From Acestrorhynchus altus (lineage: Eukaryota; Chordata; Actinopteri; Characiformes; Acestrorhynchidae): a stretch of 64,000 nt of DNA. The position numbers and the translations under genes were made by a program. Positions 33,217 through 43,664 of this stretch are shown here, piece by piece. The DNA lies in contig CM067523.1 in NCBI GenBank assembly GCA_034509495.1, positions 19,701,977 through 19,765,976 of the forward strand, read 5' to 3'. Each line of letters starts with the position of its first letter. Within the stretch, counting starts at the first letter, position 1. The notes below the pieces were generated by a model that did no database searches, was not told where the DNA came from, and worked only from the letters and a program-made list of their open reading frames with translations.

Positions 33217-33356
33217 GTACCTGATACACTGTAAGGTTCTCTCCGCATTAAGGGGGGGTTTAAACACAGGTTCTGGAGTCTGTATGAGCTCGTGCTCACA
33301 CTCTGGGGGTAAAGGGACAGAAGAGTCCGGCTGACTGTTCTTAATGACCTGATCAT
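27856..33356 (-). CDS. tk2: Thymidine kinase 2, mitochondrial
   Basis: Ten coding exons on the minus strand: 33356-33221, 32531-32494, 31385-31311, 30944-30891, 30666-30577, 29962-29889, 29792-29704, 28997-28918, 28436-28356 and 27942-27856 (stop TAA 27858-27856). All junctions are GT/AG and phases match, giving 267 residues against about 265 in human. TK2 phosphorylates thymidine, deoxycytidine and deoxyuridine in the mitochondrial matrix for mtDNA precursor supply. Visible motifs: P-loop GNIASGKTT (63-71), TEPVSKW (86-92), [16 protein letters not shown] (110-125, includes the base-binding Gln), ERS (139-141, the DRS-type motif) and arginine-rich lid [10 protein letters not shown] (198-207). 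Exon 1 encodes a 45-residue Arg/Ser/Leu-rich stretch without acidic residues until position 40 ([18 protein letters not shown]...), a good mitochondrial presequence. The start ATG has A at -3. An alternative Met lies upstream of exon 2 ([10 protein letters not shown]...) and would give a form without the presequence. The first donor abuts a long CA tract. Confidence 0.97.
28456..28493. repeat. (ATT)n microsatellite
   Basis: About 12 ATT units immediately 5' (minus sense) of a tk2 exon acceptor at 28436. Confidence 0.9.
28530..28870. repeat. Family B copy in tk2 intron 8
   Basis: Begins with CAAAAGTATTGGGACACC and continues with ACTGCTCCACAGCTCAATGC, the complement of the family B core. It fills most of the intron between tk2 exons 28918-28997 and 28356-28436. 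Confidence 0.55.
32941..33216. repeat. Long compound (GT)n tract abutting tk2 exon 1
   Basis: About 275 bp of GT units with GTATGAGT interruptions. In the tk2 transcript it reads CA and begins within a few bases of the exon 1 donor (33220-33219). Confidence 0.95.
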
Positions 33357-33381
33357 CCTCAGTTTCTTCGTCCTCTCCTCC

Positions 33382-33398
33382 TTACTTCATCCCTCCAT
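33382..33398 (-). promoter_or_regulatory. Two minimal overlapping upstream ORFs before tk2
   Basis: On the minus strand, ATG GAG GGA TGA (33398-33387) overlaps ATG AAG TAA (33390-33382), through a shared ATGA. Both end 26 or more bases before the tk2 start at 33356. If transcription begins upstream of 33398 these are two- and three-codon uORFs that could reduce scanning to the main ATG. Whether they are in the mRNA is unknown. Confidence 0.35.
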
Positions 33399-33530
33399 CT
33401 CAACTGCGCAGCAAGGGAACGTGTGATCGGGTGCTTCCGTGTTTGTCCTGCGTCACAGCCTTGTCTGCTTACGTCATAGCCTCGTCCTTAAAGGAACCGC
33501 AGCCTCAAAACCTAGAAGTAGCTCCGCCCA
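33399..33530 (-). promoter_or_regulatory. Likely tk2 promoter region
   Basis: This CpG-bearing, repeat-free stretch lies directly upstream of tk2 exon 1. It contains two CRE/ATF-like sites (TGCGTCAC at 33449-33456 and TTACGTCAT at 33469-33477) and a GC-box-like CTCCGCCCA at 33522-33530. No TATA box is obvious, as expected for a housekeeping gene. The transcription start is not visible from sequence; the assignment rests on position and motif density. Confidence 0.5.
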
Positions 33531-33664
33531 CAACCACCTTCTGTCTGCGGTTAGTTTCAGGGGTCAAGCTCTAAGACTGTGGAACACTTAATAGATTTAA
33601 ACATACAGAATAAACTGTAAATCGCTGTAACTCTTAGAACCCAGGATCTGCACGTTGCAGACAG

Positions 33665-33701
<37 letters not shown>

Positions 33702-34280
33702 ACACACTCTGTTCTAAGCTTCAGAACTCAGGATCAGAGTAATACTGATACCTACAAAACAACAACAAAAAAAATTAATGGCATTCAAGTAGTTCTTATT
33801 TAATTTGGAACACTGTGAATTATTTTGAAACAAGGAAAAAGCATTTTCAGCTCAAAAACATGCGGAATGACCATTCCCAACATGATTTTAGTCTTTATCA
33901 GCAAATCATGTAGGTGCAAATTAATTATTGATAAAAACTTGCTTAAATTCAAACAAATACCTAAATACTCTTCATATCAAACTATGGAAACATCCTGCAA
34001 AAATAGCCCAGGCTTCAGTAGTGGTCCCCAACCAGGGAGAACTTCCTGTCTGCAGAAATGAATGGTGTCCATTATAACTTTCAGTATAAAACACCCTGTT
34101 TCATGACTGTTGGGCGTTGATCAGAATTAGATGCTGTCTATGTATAATCTGTTCTTTAATAAATGAACTTTTCCACCAGTCCCTGTTTGTTTTCTTTAAA
34201 ATAAGTTTTTGACAGCCTTCTGATATTTCCATGGCACTTTCATCCTCCCAGCACTGATAGCAGCATATAATGTTCTAGAT

Positions 34281-34320
34281 CAGGGGTGTCAAGTCGCGGG
34301 CCAACATTGAACAAATGAAT

Positions 34321-34382
<62 letters not shown>

Positions 34383-34600
34383 TCTTTTCACCATTTTGGG
34401 AAGGGGTAAGACACTGACAGTTGTTATATGAGGTTGCTATGACGACTGTCACAGAGGAGAGGTAATTTCTGGGTCCTGTCCTGATTTACGCACCAAAACA
34501 ATGGCAGGGCATTATGGGATTTTTAGTATTTGCGGTGAATGCGCTGTTTAATACCAGCAGGCCAGCTCTAGTAGTCATTTGGGTCAGTTTGACACCCATG
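34281..34600. mobile_element. hAT MITE with perfect target duplication
   Basis: TIRs CAGGGGTGTCAA and (inverted) CATGGGTGTCAA bound 320 bp. Flanks are identical 8-mers TTCTAGAT at 34273-34280 and 34601-34608, matching the hAT target preference nTCTAGAn. An (ATAG)n microsatellite (34322-34383) has grown inside. Located between tk2 and cklf. Confidence 0.85.
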
Positions 34601-34952
34601 TTCTAGATAGTGGCAGGTACTGAGAAAATCATATAGGGTCTAAATAAAAGTCTGACAGGTATTCATTATTGTTGGTTAATGAGTTATTTAACTTCCATCA
34701 CACAAACACACATACAGACACACTGCCATGGATCTACCTACAACTTATTTCTTGCTGTGCATGAATGAGGTACAAATGAAAATATAAGCATGGGATTTGA
34801 ACTCATGGGATTAACTTATGCATCATAGGGCGTTCATCTATTTAACTGTGTTTTGGGGAAGCTTTGGTGTTAAATATTGCATATTGAGTGGGCTTCCTGG
34901 TAGTAAGAGGAACTTAGTCAGGAAGTGCATTTTGTGTCTCTGTGTGTGTTTT

Positions 34953-34954
<2 letters not shown>

Positions 34955-35037
<83 letters not shown>

Positions 35038-35046
35038 TGAGTGAGT
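34955..35046. repeat. (TG)n then (GAGT)n before the cklf start
   Basis: About 38 TG units and a short GAGT tail end roughly 15 bp before the cklf ATG. Confidence 0.95.
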
Positions 35047-35061
35047 GAGTGTGTAAAAAGA

Positions 35062-37486
35062 ATGGCAGACAAGCAGTCCACCAGAGCCATCGAGGTCGAC
35101 CTGGCCTTCCTAAGGTCCATAAGAGGTTTGCTGAAGATAGCAGAAATGGTAAGAAAGCACTTTTAATTTAATAGCATTTTTAAGGCCCAAACGAGGCAGG
35201 GGTTCAGGTTAGTGCAGTACGTCACCTTTGTGCTACACTCGGTGGATAAATGAACGTGTAGTAGAAAATATCACTGCTGTGTGTATAAATGAGACACATA
35301 AATGGATTTTGTGTATCTGCTGAATGAATGAGAAGAATGCTGTGTGAGGTTTGCACAAATAACAACGTCCATTAATTCAACCAATTTTGGGGTTTCGAGA
35401 AGATTCTGGGTCTTATAAAATCAAAGTTTCCTGGCAAAGCCTGCTACCGTTCACTACCACTGTAGTGATTCCAAATCTGTAAAGTGACACATACCTTTTA
35501 AGAAACCCTTTATAACCATGTATGAAGTAATTATAGTTGGACTAAAATGACAGTTCTGTTGCTCTGCATGTCTAATCACACATTTTCATCTCTCCATTTG
35601 CTCATCAGGTGATGCTTTTCGTGGCATTTGTGTGTTTTGCGGTGGCTGCTAGGCCGCCATACATCGCAGCCTCGTGTGTGGAGTTCATCATCACCCTTGC
35701 TCTTTTTTTGCTCTACTTGCTGAAGCTGAACAAAACATTCACCTTCTTCTTCTGGCCACTTATCGTATGTTGATCCACACACTGTACAAATGTCTCATGG
35801 TTTGAATGCTTTAAACTGTTTTCTTTAATGACAATAACAATATTAAAACATTCAAAGGAATAGAAATAAAATATATGGCAGGATATTTTTGCATATATTT
35901 TTGCATATGTTGATAAAATAATATATTTCCTTTTATAAGCATAAATGCAATGAAAATAGAAGTATAATACAGAAGTATAGTAGAAGTATAGAAGACACTG
36001 TAATAAATGGTATAAAAGGAATTGCACAAAATTTCAGAAAGTAAATTTTCTTTAGGTCCGTATTGTGTATTTTAAAACATGGACACCAGCAAAAAATATG
36101 TTATTTACTATCCAAACCCACCAGTGAACCAGTGAATATTTCATATAAAAAAGTTATATTTTATTTCTTTTTTATATTTTATATATAGACAGAGAAATAT
36201 AAAATAGTGCAGTTGAATTATGGGGAACTCTAAAACACTCAGGTTAGTGGTACAGTGGATATGAAGCTCACTGATTTATTTATATATATATTTTTTTTTA
36301 CAGGATGTGTTCAACTCATTCTTTGCAGCAGTCTTCATGGGAATTATTAGCATCATTGGAATGTCAACTCACACAGTCAAGGGCACTTTAGCTGGAGGGG
36401 TAAGTGAACAACTGCAGCCATGTTAAATATGTACATTTTATACAACCCACATAGCCATACATACAATTCATTTTAAATTCATGCATTTGAATTGAAATTC
36501 ACTTTACTTCATAAAATTCAGTCATTTTTATATTAATGCATAGCTCAAACTGCTGTCTGTGCAGTAATTTGGATCCAAAATATTCCAGGCGTCATACACT
36601 ATGTGTCTAAATGTATTCAGACATCCTCACGTAGAAGCGCTTACAGTTTGTATAATCTCCATGGAGCTCGTAGAATTAACCAGTATAACAAGAAGCTCTG
36701 GTGCAACTATTAACATTAACACATGACCGTAGGTCATAATGGCCAATGCTGAGAGTGGGATAGAGGGGTGTAGGATAAGGAGGCCTGTTATTGGCCGGTC
36801 CAGACAGGTCCCCAATATTGTCTGCTTGGCCATAACATTTAGTCCCTCTCATTTCCTTAGCCAATCAATTTGAGTAAACTGGGAATTTTTGGAATTTCCT
36901 CAAATTGATTGGCTGAAGGAGAGAGAGGAGTTGAGCAAGCAGCCAAAGTGCTCGGTATTTGGTATTGATATAAAGCCCCCTAGCTTGGACTGTCGAGCAG
37001 TGGGCTCTCCAGTGAGGAGAAATCAGTCAGTCCAGTACTTTTGGAATGTGCTGGAGAGGGTTTCCATTTCCATTTATGTTCTGTGTTTTCAAATTGATCA
37101 ATAATAACTAATTCAAATAATAAAAAAAATGAACACAGAAGAGAGCAAGGCTCCACTCACTTGGGCCAAAAAAAACAACAAACATAGAAAACAATGACTT
37201 TGAAAAAGCTGTCCACAGTAATGACCGCCATGCATGAAAAGGTTAAAGGGTTACTTGGTTAATAAGCAGATGATACATACGAGGCCTCTTACCATACAGA
37301 CCTGATTCATTTATTCTGTATCATTGTTCTGTTGCTATGAAAGGAGTAAGAAATGTGACGTAATGGATGCCGTTTTCTGTTTTGATGCAGATCCTCAGTT
37401 TTGTGGCTGTGGGGCTGTGGTGTGTGGATGGATATTGGCTCTTCAAGAAAATTACTTTCAACCAGCAGAGAACAACACCGTCCTGA
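35062..37486 (+). CDS. cklf: Chemokine-like factor, MARVEL four-helix membrane protein
   Basis: Exons 35062-35148, 35609-35764, 36304-36399 and 37391-37486 (29, 52, 32 and 31 codons plus stop) encode 144 residues; human CKLF is about 152. All introns are phase 0 with GT/AG ends. Four hydrophobic segments fit a MARVEL domain: about 30-43, 47-69, 84-103 and 114-129. Family-specific matches to CKLF include the second helix ending LLYLLKL, FWPLIDVFNS across the exon 2/3 junction, and a final WLFKKITFNQQ like the human C-terminus. CMTM proteins are membrane-traffic and receptor-stability modulators; human CKLF also yields secreted chemotactic peptides, which cannot be inferred here. The ATG context is good (A at -3, G at +4) and lies 27 bp after a long TG repeat. 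A different reading frame over the last exon is open but has no acceptor support. CMTM1/CMTM2-like identity is the main alternative, less likely from position beside tk2. Confidence 0.87.
36590..37070. repeat. Degenerate family B-like copy with an internal palindrome, cklf intron 3
   Basis: Starts with TAAATGTATTCAGACATCC and ends near TACTTTTGGAATGTGCTGG, with a GATATAAAGCCCCC segment as in family B. The arms TTAGCCAATCAATTTGAG (36857-36874) and its near-complement (36898-36916) can form an 18-bp hairpin stem. Confidence 0.4.
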
Positions 37487-37825
37487 GAAGTGCTGCCTTA
37501 TTAACGGGTTTACGTTTTAAAGTCACAGACACATGTCTGAAGTTCTTTTCTTTTGCAAAGTGTTGTGAACAAGCAGAGCTGGGCCCAGTACAGTAGCCCA
37601 GGCAGTCCTGAGACTTGCTTGAGACTTGGAGATTTTGACTTGCTGGACCTCAACTGTCCACCTATGCTAAAAAAAACAATGTGTATGTATCTACACAATT
37701 TGCATGGTGCAAGCTGCCTATTTAGATCAGGGGTTCTTGACCTTTTCCGATTCACAGCCCACCTGTTTATTACTGGAACTGTTAATGTAAAATTGTTTTT
37801 GCCTTTTATTTCTCTGGAAATGTAA

Positions 37826-37827
<2 letters not shown>

Positions 37828-37879
<52 letters not shown>

Positions 37880-37880
37880 T

Positions 37881-37918
<38 letters not shown>
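37828..37918. repeat. (TA)n microsatellite
   Basis: TA run with a short CTACTAACTA interruption near 37880, downstream of cklf; self-complementary and cruciform-prone. Confidence 0.9.
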
Positions 37919-37920
<2 letters not shown>

Positions 37921-38234
37921 TATATATATTATTAATAATATATGAAATATATTAAGTATAATAATAATATTCTAATATTATAGCTGTGTATAAGGTTCTA
38001 ACAATATATATTTTCTCTGTTTTTAATATTCCTACATCTCATAAGCTCTGCCAATACTTGTTATGTGGTGAACAGTTTATATTAAAGTTCATATCATGAA
38101 ATTGCCTTCCAGTTCATTTTTTCCACTGCAGGGCCAAATGTTTCTAGAGCTGTATGTTGTGTCGTTCTGCACTGATGAAACACTTTTTACTCGTGCACTA
38201 CATGTACATTGTACATACTTTGTCACAACCAAAG

Positions 38235-38440
38235 CCAGCTATCTTACACCCATGCAGTGAAACACACAAAAACACACCCCTAGAGACTAGGGGGCAGAGT
38301 GCACACGCCCGGAGTGGTGGGCAGGCCTATCCATGGCATCCAGGGAGCAGCTGGGGGTTCAGTGCCTTGCTAGGGCACTTCAGTCATGACCTGCCAGTTC
38401 AGGGAATTGAACCGGAGACCTTCCAGTCTCAAGGCTCTTA
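38235..38440 (-). mobile_element. SINE-like retroposon fragment
   Basis: Contains GGGGTTCAGTGCCTTGCTAG, GGGCACTTCAGTCATGACCT and, on the complement, a B-box-like GGTTCAATTCCC. This phrase order is a common fish retroposon 3' body. Orientation is inferred from the B-box. Confidence 0.5.
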
Positions 38441-38819
38441 TGTGTAAATATATTAATCACATTTGTCAAAGCGTGTGTGGTTTGTCAAATAATGTTGAAC
38501 AAGTTAGTTTGAAATTAATTTGATTGGTTTTCTATAACTTCAAAAAGCTGTTAGTACTACGCCAACATTATGGCCATAAAAGCTACATTAGGTTCGTCAT
38601 CCTCCACCACTGAATTTGTCTTGAAGTCTTGCCAGTGAACAGTTCTGCGGCCCCAAGTACGGCTTTCTGAGAACATCAGACTCAGCCCATGTGGAAAAAC
38701 CCCAGAACGGTTATCGTCCAAGCCCAAAACCGTGGAACAGAGTATCGAAGTTATAAGAAGTGTTTCACCTTTTGTGAATGAGGTGGAATACAAGGCAGTG
38801 GATAGGAACAGAGAATTTT

Positions 38820-39350
38820 TTATAGGTTTAAATTACTTTATTATATGTTTATATTATATTTATTATAGGTATTTATTATTATATGTTTATTATATGTTTA
38901 TATTATATTAATTATAGGTTTATTATAGGTTTATATTATATTTATTATAGGTATTTATTATTATATGTTTATTATAGGTTTATATTATATTAATTATAGG
39001 TTTATTATAGGTTTATATTATATTTATTATAGGTATTTATTATTATGTTTATTATATGTTTATATTATATTAATTATATGTTTATATTATATTTATTATG
39101 CATATTATAGGTATTATGTTTTTTACAGGTTTATATTATAATTATTATAGGTTTATATTATATTTACATTTTATTGTGTTTATAGTATATTTATATATTT
39201 ATATTATATTTATATCTTTATGATAGGTTTATATTGTTTATAGGTTTTTATGTTATATTTATTATACTCTGTATAACATTTATTCGTTTATATTATATTT
39301 AATAATTTATTATAGGTTTGTATTGTATTTATGTTTATTACGGGTTTATA
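38820..39350. repeat. AT-rich minisatellite of TTTATTATAGG units
   Basis: TTATTATAGGTTTATATTAT and TTATTATAGGTATTTATTAT alternate irregularly for about 500 bp upstream of cmtm3. Period is roughly 20-50 bp; slippage-generated. Confidence 0.75.
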
Positions 39351-39647
39351 TTAGATGTTTTGGAGTCATATAAACACCATTGCTTGGGGAAAATTACAGC
39401 ATATAAGAATAAAATGTAAGAACTGCAGGAATAATACTGCTGGTATAAAAAAAAGGGAGTCAGATTAGTGACTGTATGATCATCAGATGATGAAAGGCTG
39501 TGAAGTGGTGGATGGATGGATGGATGGATGAATGGATGAGGATCTTTATATCTTCTGTTTTGAACAGAAATACAGATGTTGTCCCTAAAAGTGCTGAGTT
39601 TCCGTCCTGTGTCTGTGTTTCCGTTTCCAGTGCTGCACATCAGCTCA

Positions 39648-39854
39648 CACACACACTCACACACTCACACACACACAGAGGGAGAGGCAGTAATGGGGGA
39701 CGTGGAGGAGGCAGCTCGCAGCCCCTCTGTGCTGTCTGCGCTGCTGAATAAAGACTTCCTCTCCTGCAGGAAAGGGCAGCTGCTGCTGGGGGAGGTGGTG
39801 AGTCCGACTCTTCTCTCCGCTCGACAAGTCTGACTGACTTTAAGGTGGAGCGGA

Positions 39855-39909
<55 letters not shown>
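39648..39909. repeat. CA and GT-GA simple repeats around cmtm3 exon 1
   Basis: CACA/CTCACA tract at 39648-39678 ends 14 bp before the cmtm3 ATG; a GT run then GA run at 39857-39909 lies in the first intron. Confidence 0.85.
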
Positions 39910-39911
<2 letters not shown>

Positions 39912-40065
39912 TTAATGCTGATCGTGTCTCTAAAAGCTCGTATCTCCTCAAAGTTGATCCTGAATGAGAGAAAAGAATGAATGAAGGAAACAGTCTGCTT
40001 TTAATCTCTCTCACTCTCTTCTTCACTCTCTCCCTCTTTCTCTGTCACTCTCTCTCTCACACACA

Positions 40066-40120
<55 letters not shown>

Positions 40121-40134
40121 CTTTCTCTCTGTCA

Positions 40135-40181
<47 letters not shown>

Positions 40182-40299
40182 TTACAGATAAAGTGATTTG
40201 ATTCTGGATTTATGGTTTTCATGAGATATAATGAGATTCATGAGATTTTATGAAATTGTGATCATGAATGAGATTTTTAACAATATTATTCTATATATC

Positions 40300-40355
<56 letters not shown>

Positions 40356-43300
40356 GAATTGTGAAGTCCAGACGTCCACTCAACACATCTTTTGAGGTAG
40401 TGCTCTGAGCTGGTCTTGTGATCAGTGTCTAAATGGGTGTGTTTTACTTGGATCTGCTGACTGACAGTCACACAGTCCTATATTTAACATTTCAGCTCAA
40501 TCTAAAGCATTTAAGATTTTAAAGTGACCCCCCCCCCATGATTATTTTATTTATTTATTTATTTATTTTTAATTAGTCTACTAATCTAAAGACTGCTTTA
40601 TTTTTGTGTGTGTGCTCCAAATTATACCGTAATATATAATATTATTAAAATATACCATAAACACTTTAATTCATCTACTTTGCACATCACTGCTGTTTTA
40701 TCAGATGTAGGGCTGGACGATGCATCAACATTTATATCCATATTTGATTGAAACAGGGTTCCATGTTGGCCCCACATATGGATGCACGCACCAGGGTCCC
40801 TAATTTGACCAGGAGGGCTTAAACATGGGGCTGATTTGGGCTGTACACCGCACCTGGTGCCTAGGTGGTACCCATGAGAGATGAAGCTGGGCAACCCAAT
40901 CGGATCCCAGTAACAACAATCTACTATCCAAACCCAGCAGGGAACCTACACCTGTCTTCTGAGAGTGTTTCATACCTAACCTACGTTTTTCAGATAGGTC
41001 TCTGCTCTCCTAACGCTGTTGTCTCTGTCCAGGTCTCGTCCTTCATCTGCTTTGTGTGCTTCTGTGCCTCGGCGGCCGTTGCATTCGTCACAGCTCCACT
41101 TATCTTCTTCCTCAGTGCACTCTTCCTCCTCTTTGCGTATTCCACCAAATTCAACCAGCGCTTCAAAGGGTTCCAGTGGCCTCTCATGGTGAGATACACA
41201 GAATGAAAACTGGCCGCAGCAAACACCACAGGATTATAACAGTAAACGATCAAAACAAACATCGGTAAAATTGCATCATTGACTGTGTAATCGGTTTGTG
41301 CAAAGCTGTAGTTGCAGGTTCTGCAAAACTGTCGATTTATTTGTTAGCGTAACCGTCTGAATCTGCGTGGAGCCGCAAATGTTTCTAATCCCGGTGTTTT
41401 TATGTTTCAAGGACTTTTTGCGCTGTGTCAGTGCCGCCATCGTCTACTTCACCATCTCCATAATGGCAGTGTCTAAGTTTGGGGATGGATCATCCAAAGC
41501 TGCAGGAGTAAGGACACGTTTTAGCCCTTCCCATTTAGCCCAGAGTGTGGCCCTTATTCTACAACAGTTCACCCATCCAATCAGCCTGGAGCAGATTAGC
41601 CTCATCTACTCATCTTACTGCTTTGCCCCACCCATTCATCCTACAGCAGTTTAGCCCCACCCATTTGTCCTGCATCAGTTTAGCCCCACAAATTCATCTT
41701 AAGACCAGTTTAACCCAGCTCTTTGAACCTAGAGCAGTTTAGCCCCACCCATTTATCTTACATCAATTTAGACCCACCCATTCAACTTTGACCAGTTTTG
41801 AGTCCCACCCATTCATCCTACAGCAGTTTAGCCCCACCCTTTCTGCCTACAGCTATTTAGCCTCACTCAGACAGCCTACAGTACTTTAGCCCCACCCATT
41901 CATCTTACAGCAGTTTAGCCCCACCCATTCATCCTACAGCAGTTTATGTAATTAGACTATAACGTGCCCTGAATTATTGTTGATATCATGATATAAAACC
42001 ATACCCTGACTTTGTGGTTAGTTGTCCTGCTGACAGCTGATTCTCTTCCAGGTGTTCGGCTTCATCGCCACCATTGTTTTTGCGCTGGATTTCTATTTCA
42101 TCTTTAACGAGCTGGCCAACTTCCTGAAGGGAGGCGGCTCCAACAACGAGCCTCAGAACACTCAAGGTAATTCACATCCTGTCATTTTCCCTCTCATTCT
42201 CCTCTCCCACATTAGGGGGGATTCTTTAATTCTCAGAGGGACGTGTGCTCTGTGTGGAATTAGAGCATGTCAGAAGAGGAGAAAGTGATTAACTGAGCAC
42301 CGTAGATCACGATAAGGATTCACTTACCGAGAGGAATAAACAAGTAGATCTTTAAACTGTTACGCCAGCCAGGGTCTTCCTTATCCATCTGCTTGCATCT
42401 TCTGTTGAGCATTGGAGAAGGAAGAACCAACAAGTTCCAGTAGTACATCCTTTCGGACATCTACTCACATTCTCATTGCAACACTGTCTACCAATTTTCA
42501 CTCCAGTCAGATTGATATTTGACCCGATTGCCCCGACGACCGTTACCATGTGCCCTAACAGTGTGTGTTTTCATGGTGTGTTGATCACTGAGTTGTGTGT
42601 GGACGTCCCAGAATTCACTCCTATGTTCTTTGAGTCTTCCACTTGATGGTGTAATAGAGCACCTTTTTTGAAACCACAACTCACGATGAGAGCAAGCCAG
42701 GCTAAAGTACCTTCAAACATGGTGTAGGTAGTTTCACACACTGTTAATAGAACCGTGACTCCCAAAGGTTTTTGGAAATAGGTGGATCAATCTTTACAGT
42801 TGTTTCGCTTGGGGTTGGAGTTTATGCTTTTGTTTAGAGAAGAGATTTGATATACACACACACACACACACACACACAGAACTCTAGTTTCTCAAATTAT
42901 TGGAATATTTCATGATGAGTTTTAGAGGATTGTCAACAAAAGTGGATACAAGAACTTGAAAGAGCTTCACAAGGACTGGACTGAAGCTGCTGTCAAGAAC
43001 TCCCATGCACAGACCTCTCCAGGAAAGGGTCTCCGACTGCAGCGTTCGTAATGTCAAGCCCCTCCTGAAACAGAGACCTCATCAGAAGCATCTTACCTGG
43101 ACTATGGAGGAAAAAGTACTGGACTGTCAGTCAGAGCTCCAAAATCCTCTTTTTTTGTCTTCTCAACCTCCTGGAGTCTGGATGAAGAGTGGACAGGCTT
43201 TAGGAGGTTTAGGAGGACATGTCAGCTGCCGGTGTTGGTCCAATGTGTTTTGTGAAGTCCAAAGTCAATGCAGCATCTAGCAGGGGATTTTAGAGAAGTT

Positions 43301-43464
43301 CTTTTTCCAGCAGGACTCCCATTTTACTGCTGTAACACAGTAACGTTATAAAGAATTACTCTGTCACCCAGCATTGCAAGAGCTACTGCATGTTTTTTTC
43401 TTCTCTCTGTTTCACTGTTTCACTGTCATTGGCAGATGCAGACTCGGATTCTGACTCAGACTGA
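39693..43464 (+). CDS. cmtm3: CKLF-like MARVEL transmembrane protein 3
   Basis: Exons 39693-39797, 41033-41188, 41412-41507, 42052-42166 and 43436-43464 encode 166 residues (human about 182). The first three introns are phase 0 and the last is phase 1, splitting the Asp codon that opens the acidic tail. Matches to CMTM3: LSCRKGQLLLGEV, the first two helices (36-55 and about 57-75), FQWPLM then DFLRCVSAAIVYF (88-100), SKAAGVFGFIATIVFALDFYFIFN (third-to-fourth helix region, 115-138), and the C-terminus DADSDSDSD, nearly identical in type to human. The protein is a four-helix MARVEL membrane protein, reported in mammals to act in receptor trafficking and as a tumour suppressor. Exons 2 and 3 are 156 and 96 bp, exactly as in cklf upstream. 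The 5' flank and first intron are full of CA, GT, GA and CT simple repeats; intron 3 holds a 29-bp minisatellite beginning a few bases after the donor. Confidence 0.95.
40030..40182. repeat. (CT)n tract in cmtm3 intron 1
   Basis: Almost uninterrupted CT units for about 150 bp with two small breaks. Confidence 0.95.
40301..40354. repeat. (GT)n microsatellite
   Basis: About 24 GT units in cmtm3 intron 1. Confidence 0.95.
41515..41945 (-). repeat. 29-bp minisatellite, inverted orientation, in cmtm3 intron 3
   Basis: About 14 units of CAGTTTAGCCCCACCCATTC plus ATCCTACAG, the complement of the array at 17605-18186. It begins about 10 bp after the exon 3 donor (41508). Confidence 0.88.
42890..43330. 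repeat. Unclassified transposon-like sequence in cmtm3 intron 4
   Basis: A 440-bp block with spoiled open frames on the plus strand (43005-43280) and a phrase resembling a transposase FQQDS segment near 43305. I could not match it to a named family with any certainty; it could be a decayed DNA transposon. Confidence 0.3.
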
Positions 43465-43664
43465 AGCTACAGCCACAGAAGTCCTGTGATAAGTGACCAC
43501 TAACGTGCCTGAAGGAAAACTACGGGGCCTGAGAGACAAACAACCCGTGCAGGATTGTATTCAGGCTCTTCTGTATCTATGCATTAACCAAAGAAGCACA
43601 TTTCCAAAACCTTTCCAACTAACATTTAAGCCTCTAGTGTTGTGCCTTATAGGTTGTATATACA

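Noticed and set aside
32865..33356. 163-codon minus-strand frame over tk2 exon 1 read through the CA tract as poly(Thr-His)
   Set aside because: The first 45 codons are the real tk2 exon; beyond the GT donor the frame is only microsatellite translation.
37324..37596. 90-codon open frame overlapping the last cklf exon
   Set aside because: It is in a different frame from the spliced CKLF protein and lacks its own start context; the TGATGCAG acceptor and homology fix the other frame.
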